Below, one piece after another: positions 6,098 through 9,346 of a stretch of DNA of 9,346 bases. The position numbers and the translations under genes were made by a program. The stretch covers positions 1 to 9,346 of the forward strand of contig JBFXFO010000155.1 of assembly GCA_050178915.1 (NCBI GenBank), in the 5' to 3' direction. How positions within the stretch are numbered: position 1 is the stretch's first letter; the number at the start of each line of letters is the position of its first letter. This DNA comes from JBFXAF01 sp050178915. GTDB lineage: Bacteria > Pseudomonadota > Alphaproteobacteria > Rhizobiales > Rhizobiaceae. Under the pieces are notes generated by a model. The model was not told the origin of the DNA. It saw only the letters and a program-made list of their open reading frames with translations, and ran no database searches.

Positions 6098-7003
6098 ATG
6101 CAAGACATCGACGATATCCTCCTGAACTTCAGCCCCGCGTCGCTGACGCTGCTCAACATCATCCTGTGCGTGGTGATGTTCTCGATCGCGCTGGACCTGC
6201 GGGTCGGCGATTTCCGCGAAGTGACGCGCAACCCGAAGTCGTTCATCGCCGGCATGTTCTCGCAGTTCGTCGCCGTGCCGGCGCTGACCTACCTGCTGGT
6301 AATCACGCTGGAGCCGCGTCCGAGTATTGCGCTTGGCCTGATGCTCGTGGCGGCATGTCCCGGCGGCAACATCTCGAACTTTCTCACGCACCGCTCGCGC
6401 GGCAACCTCGCCCTGTCCGTGTCGATGAGCGCCTTCACCACCATCGTGGCGCCGATCGCAACGCCGTTCAACATCGCCTTCTGGGGGAGCCTCTATCCGC
6501 CGACGCGCGAACTCCTGCGCGCCACCGAGATCGAGCCGCTGTCGGTGCTCTACGCCGTGCTGCTGCTGCTCGTCCTGCCGATGACGCTCGGCATGCTGGT
6601 CAATGGACGCTTCCCTGCCATCGCGGCGCGGATACGCAAGCCGCTGCAGATCCTATCGATGCTGATCTTCGTCGGCTTTATCGTCGCTGCGCTCGCCGCC
6701 AACTGGAGTTTCTTCCTCGGCTACGTCGGACAGGTGGCGCTGCTCGTCGTGCTCCACAACGGACTCGCGCTGGCCGCCGGCTACTTCGTCGCCACCGTTG
6801 CGCGCACGCCCGAGGCTGACCGGCGCGCGATCACCATCGAGAGCGGCATCCAGAACTCGGGCCTCGGGTTGATCCTGATCTTCGCCTTCTTCGACGGCCT
6901 GGGGGGCATGACCGTGGCGGCAGCATTCTGGGGCATCTGGCACGCCGTATCCGGGATCGGCGTGGCGAGCTGGTTCCGGCGCACGCAGCCGGCCCCAGCA
7001 TGA
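6098..7003 (+). CDS. BASS-family (bile acid:sodium symporter-like) transporter
   Basis: This encodes a 301-residue inner-membrane carrier of the BASS family, Na+-coupled or facilitated transporters for organic anions (bile acids, pantoate, pyruvate and others). About nine hydrophobic segments are visible, for example 16-33, 50-70, 76-88, 105-128, 149-167, 185-200, 207-232, 252-270 and 272-291. The two conserved crossover motifs are present: CPGGNISN (87-94) and ESGIQNSGLG (248-257). In structurally known homologues these build the sodium sites and substrate pocket. Length matches the family. The ATG lies 6 bases after the monooxygenase stop, with AAGGG overlapping the end of that gene, so translation is coupled. 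It ends in an ATGA overlap with the next gene. It is the likely uptake system of the operon, which hints that the substrate is an anionic or zwitterionic organic molecule (inference). Confidence 0.88.
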   Translation: MQDIDDILLNFSPASLTLLNIILCVVMFSIALDLRVGDFREVTRNPKSFIAGMFSQFVAVPALTYLLVITLEPRPSIALGLMLVAACPGGNISNFLTHRSRGNLALSVSMSAFTTIVAPIATPFNIAFWGSLYPPTRELLRATEIEPLSVLYAVLLLLVLPMTLGMLVNGRFPAIAARIRKPLQILSMLIFVGFIVAALAANWSFFLGYVGQVALLVVLHNGLALAAGYFVATVARTPEADRRAITIESGIQNSGLGLILIFAFFDGLGGMTVAAAFWGIWHAVSGIGVASWFRRTQPAPA

Positions 7004-7938
7004 GCCGCATCCTTGTCACCGGCGCGGCCGGTTTCGTCGGCCAGGCACTGCTCGACGCCGCATCGGCGTCGGGGCACGAGATCGTCGCAGGCGACATCCG
7101 CGAGCCCGCCCGGCTCCCCGCGAATGCGCACTTCGTGCGTCTCGATGTCCGCGGCGCCGACGCCGACCGCGTGATCGCGGAAGTCAGCCCGGCCGCGGTC
7201 GTGCACCTTGCCTCGATCGTCAATCCGTCGCGAAGCTCGACGCGCGAGCAGGAGTACGAGGTCGACGTCACCGGCACCAGCAATGTGCTCACCGCCTGCG
7301 CGGCGCATGGGGTGCGCCGTCTCGTCGTCACCAGCAGCGGGGCGGCATACGGCTACCACCGCGACAATCCCATCCCGCTTTCCGAGACCGACCGCATTCG
7401 CGGCAACAAGGAATTCGCCTACGCCCATCACAAGCGTCTCGTGGAAGAGATGCTCGAGCCGGCGCGCGCCACACATCCGCAACTGGAGCAGGTGGTGCTG
7501 CGGGTAGGCACCGTGCTTGGTCCGCGCCTCGACAACCAGATCACCGCCCTGTTCCGGCGCAAGCGCCTGCTGGCGATTGCCGGTTCGGCAAGCCCGTTCG
7601 TCTTCATCTGGATCGACGATCTCGCGGCGATCCTGCTGCGGGCAGCAACCGATGGCCCGGCGGGCATCTACAACGTGGCCGGTGACGGCGCGCTCGCCGT
7701 GGATGACCTTGCCGAACGCCTGCGCAAGCCGGTCCTGCGCATCCCCGCAGCGGTGCTCAAGACCGTTTTGGGGATCGGCAAGCCGCTCGGCCTGACGCGC
7801 TATGGCCCCGAGCAGGTGCGCTTCCTCCAGTACCGCCCCCTGCTCGACAACAGCAGACTGAAGACGGCGTTCGGCTTCACTCCGTCGAAGACGAGTTCCC
7901 AGGCTTTCGATGCCTGGCGCGAAAGCGTCGGGCTTTGA
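7000..7938 (+). CDS. Extended SDR: NAD-dependent epimerase/dehydratase family
   Basis: This encodes a 312-residue extended short-chain dehydrogenase/reductase. The N-terminal NAD(P)-binding Rossmann fold begins at once with TGAAGFVG (GxxGxxG at 8-14). D32 after the second strand suggests NAD(H) preference. HLAS (69-72), the TSSGAAYG segment (111-118, catalytic Ser at 112/113) and YAHHK (catalytic Tyr141, Lys145) are intact. Later come LRVGTVLGPR (167-176) and the IYNVAGDG C-terminal substrate domain start (223-230). The gene overlaps the transporter by four bases (ATGA) and the next SDR by four (TTGA). Family members include nucleotide-sugar epimerases and 3-beta-hydroxysteroid-type dehydrogenases. 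In a catabolic operon with no glycosyltransferase or sugar-nucleotide genes, a dehydrogenase or reductase acting on a catabolic intermediate seems more likely than cell-wall sugar synthesis (inference). Confidence 0.88.
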   Translation: MSRILVTGAAGFVGQALLDAASASGHEIVAGDIREPARLPANAHFVRLDVRGADADRVIAEVSPAAVVHLASIVNPSRSSTREQEYEVDVTGTSNVLTACAAHGVRRLVVTSSGAAYGYHRDNPIPLSETDRIRGNKEFAYAHHKRLVEEMLEPARATHPQLEQVVLRVGTVLGPRLDNQITALFRRKRLLAIAGSASPFVFIWIDDLAAILLRAATDGPAGIYNVAGDGALAVDDLAERLRKPVLRIPAAVLKTVLGIGKPLGLTRYGPEQVRFLQYRPLLDNSRLKTAFGFTPSKTSSQAFDAWRESVGL

Positions 7939-8717
7939 AGACGGCGGTCATCACGGGCGGCGCCGGTGGTCTCGGGCAGGCATTGGCCCGCGCGCTGGTC
8001 GAGCGCGGCTGGTCCGTCGCCATCATCGACCTGCCCGGCTCCGAACTGGACGCTGCGGCGCAGCCTTCCGTGCGTACTTACGCCTGCGACATCACCGATG
8101 CCGACGCCGTTGCATCGACATGCCGGCAGATACGGGCAGACCATGCCTCGGTGGATCTCGCGATCTACAATGCCGGCATCACCCATATCGGGCTGTTCGC
8201 CGACACATCGCCGGCCGCGCATCGCAAGGTGTTCGAGGTCAACTATTTCGGCGCAGTGCACATTGCGGCGCACCTGCTGCCGGCGATCAGGCAAAGCCGT
8301 GGCATCCATCTCGCCATCTCGTCGGTTGCCGGGTTTGCGCCCCTGCACAGGCGAACCGCCTATTCGGCAAGCAAGCACGCGCTGGAGGGCTTCTTCCGCA
8401 CCCTGCGCGAAGAAGAGCGGGAACATGGCGTCGCCGTGCTGATCGCGGCACCTTCCTTCGTGGCCACGAACATCGGCCGAGGCGGCGCACACGACGGCGG
8501 GATCGCGCGGCCGGGTTCGGCGCCTGACGGCGTGGACTACATGGAACCCGACGCCGCCGCCCGCATCATCATGGCTGGCATCGATGCCCGGCGGCCGTTC
8601 ATCCCGGTCGGACGTGTGGCGCGCATGGCGTGGCTGATCAACCGGCTGTCGCCGCGTCTGTTCGCATGGCTGATGATGCGCAACATCGCGGCGAGGGCGG
8701 GCAGCAGCGACGGGTAG
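7935..8717 (+). CDS. Classical SDR oxidoreductase
   Basis: This encodes a 260-residue classical short-chain dehydrogenase/reductase. Cofactor motif TGGAGGLG lies at 7-14 and D32 after the second strand points to NAD(H). CDIT (51-54), NAG (79-81), N103 in VNYFG, Ser130 in SSVAG and Tyr143/Lys147 in YSASK complete the Asn-Ser-Tyr-Lys catalytic set. After the fold, residues 226-249 are hydrophobic with basic residues (MAWLINRLSPRLFAWLMM), which could touch the membrane or the dimer partner. The start is TTG at 7935, overlapping the previous stop as TTGA. No in-frame ATG or GTG lies close upstream, and the Rossmann strand starts two residues later. Translation therefore probably depends on re-initiation after the epimerase-like gene. 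It is the last gene of the operon; substrate unknown, but likely an alcohol or ketone made by the preceding enzymes. Confidence 0.87.
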   Translation: MKTAVITGGAGGLGQALARALVERGWSVAIIDLPGSELDAAAQPSVRTYACDITDADAVASTCRQIRADHASVDLAIYNAGITHIGLFADTSPAAHRKVFEVNYFGAVHIAAHLLPAIRQSRGIHLAISSVAGFAPLHRRTAYSASKHALEGFFRTLREEEREHGVAVLIAAPSFVATNIGRGGAHDGGIARPGSAPDGVDYMEPDAAARIIMAGIDARRPFIPVGRVARMAWLINRLSPRLFAWLMMRNIAARAGSSDG

Positions 8718-8770
8718 CGCAGCGCGACGCCAACTGCTTCGCAGAAAGTGGCGCAACGCAGATGCAGGGG

Positions 8771-9266
8771 GTCGTCAGCGGCGGCGACGCGGCGGATGGC
8801 GGCGAAGACGCGGTCGACACCGTCGCGCGGGAGATGCGCCGTGGGCTCGTCCAGGATGAGGATGCCGGGCCTGTCGGCAGGCAGCCCCTGCAACCCGCGC
8901 AAGATGGCGAGCATGGCCCTGTCGACTTCGTCGAGATCGAGCGTTCGCTGCTCGGGCGACGCGTCGATGCCGAAGGACGCCAGCGCCGCGCTGGCTGCCT
9001 GATGCTCGCGCCGCCAGTCGATGCGCCAGCCGGCCTTCGTCCGGAAACGACCGATGCGCAGGTTTTCAAGCACGCTGGCCTCGCCCACCGGCGAGCCGAC
9101 GACTGCGTATCCTGGCGTTTTGCCGATGACGCCATTGCCGATGGTGCAACTGATCCTCTTTCGCGCGGAACCAATCGCGTTCTCAATCGTATGAGATGTT
9201 AAGTCCCAACAGGTGCCGACCATACAATGGAGACACGACGACCCTCGCGCCACTCACTGGCGCCAT
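8771..9266 (-). pseudogene. Remnant of a sugar-type ABC transporter ATP-binding protein gene
   Basis: A readable stretch on the minus strand (about 9112 down to 8771) matches the middle of RbsA/MglA-like ATPases: EASVLENLRIGRF, then WRIDW, LASFGIDASPEQ, a degenerate signature region followed by DRAMLAILRGLQGL, and Walker B ILILDEPTAHLP near 8843-8863. After RRVAAAD the homology stops abruptly, with no switch His, no second ATPase domain and no family-like C-terminus. Upstream, a plausible original start survives: ATG at 9266 with GAGAGGA (9275-9281) 8 bases before it, beginning MAPVSGARVVVS. That frame stops at 9183 and differs from the later one. Only about 50 codons separate the start from the LENLRIG region, where intact proteins usually have about 90-100. 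The gene is therefore frameshifted, internally deleted and truncated at its 3' end near the SDR gene, and cannot encode a working ATPase. Confidence 0.75.
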
Positions 9267-9269
9267 TGA

Positions 9270-9346
9270 TCACGTCCTCTCCGCTTCCCCCGCTGGCACC
9301 TCCAGAGGCGCGTCCGGTCGCGGCCGCAGCATGCGCATGAGCACAT
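9270..9346 (-). CDS. 3' end of a gene entering from the right, identity unknown
   Basis: A minus-strand frame runs from the window edge to TGA at 9272-9270, giving about 24 C-terminal residues (VLMRMLRPRPDAPLE then VPAGEAERT). It ends 3 bases before the ATG of the ATPase remnant, and its last codons contain that gene's RBS, the spacing expected in an operon. A short hydrophobic then basic tail would fit an ABC permease C-terminus, which often sits next to such ATPases, but this is too little sequence to identify. It may itself be part of the decayed locus. Confidence 0.4.
   Translation of the reverse strand, partial: VLMRMLRPRPDAPLEVPAGEAERT

Noticed and set aside
1..9346. tRNA, rRNA, CRISPR array, insertion-sequence ends or transposase genes
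   Set aside because: No cloverleaf-like element, regularly spaced repeat array, terminal inverted repeat pair or transposase motif was noticed on reading either strand; this was by eye and not by a dedicated search.

Overview
The window looks like chromosomal DNA from an alphaproteobacterium, most likely of the order Hyphomicrobiales (Rhizobiales). This rests on the high GC content, tight ATGA/TTGA gene overlaps, an IalB-family protein, a CtrA-type TTAA-N7-TTAAC box and a sigma-EcfG-type GGAAC-N18-TT promoter. No ribosomal or other phylogenetic marker is present, so the assignment is an inference.

Left part (1-2892, all on the minus strand): a surface module. A trimeric autotransporter adhesin (YadA/Hep_Hag type, 598-2511) is followed after 15 bases by a secreted IalB-family protein (16-582). 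The two look like one operon. Upstream of the adhesin is a short AT-richer region with a perfect CtrA-type box (2560-2574). Further upstream lies a separate gene for a 57-residue single-pass membrane protein (2719-2892), with its own strong ribosome binding site, a candidate general-stress (EcfG) promoter and a GC-rich hairpin after its stop.

Middle part (3094-8717, plus strand): five genes in tandem. They encode an MttB-superfamily methyltransferase without an in-frame amber codon, a class B flavin monooxygenase, a BASS-family (bile acid:sodium symporter-like) transporter, an extended SDR (epimerase/dehydrogenase) and a classical SDR. The last four are coupled by a 6-base gap and two 4-base overlaps. 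A 136-base spacer with a possible hairpin separates the first two. Together they look like a catabolic operon: uptake of an organic, perhaps N-methylated, compound by the BASS carrier, then demethylation or methyl transfer, oxygenation and NAD(P)-dependent redox steps. The substrate is unknown, and no corrinoid protein or regulator lies in the window. A 9-3-9 palindrome upstream of the first gene is a candidate operator.

Right end (8718-9346, minus strand, converging on the operon): the remains of a sugar-type ABC transporter ATPase gene. It keeps a good RBS and ATG but is frameshifted and internally deleted, with only the region around the Q-loop to Walker B still readable. Just upstream is the 3' end of another gene that enters from outside the window. 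The five-gene operon therefore abuts a decaying transporter locus.
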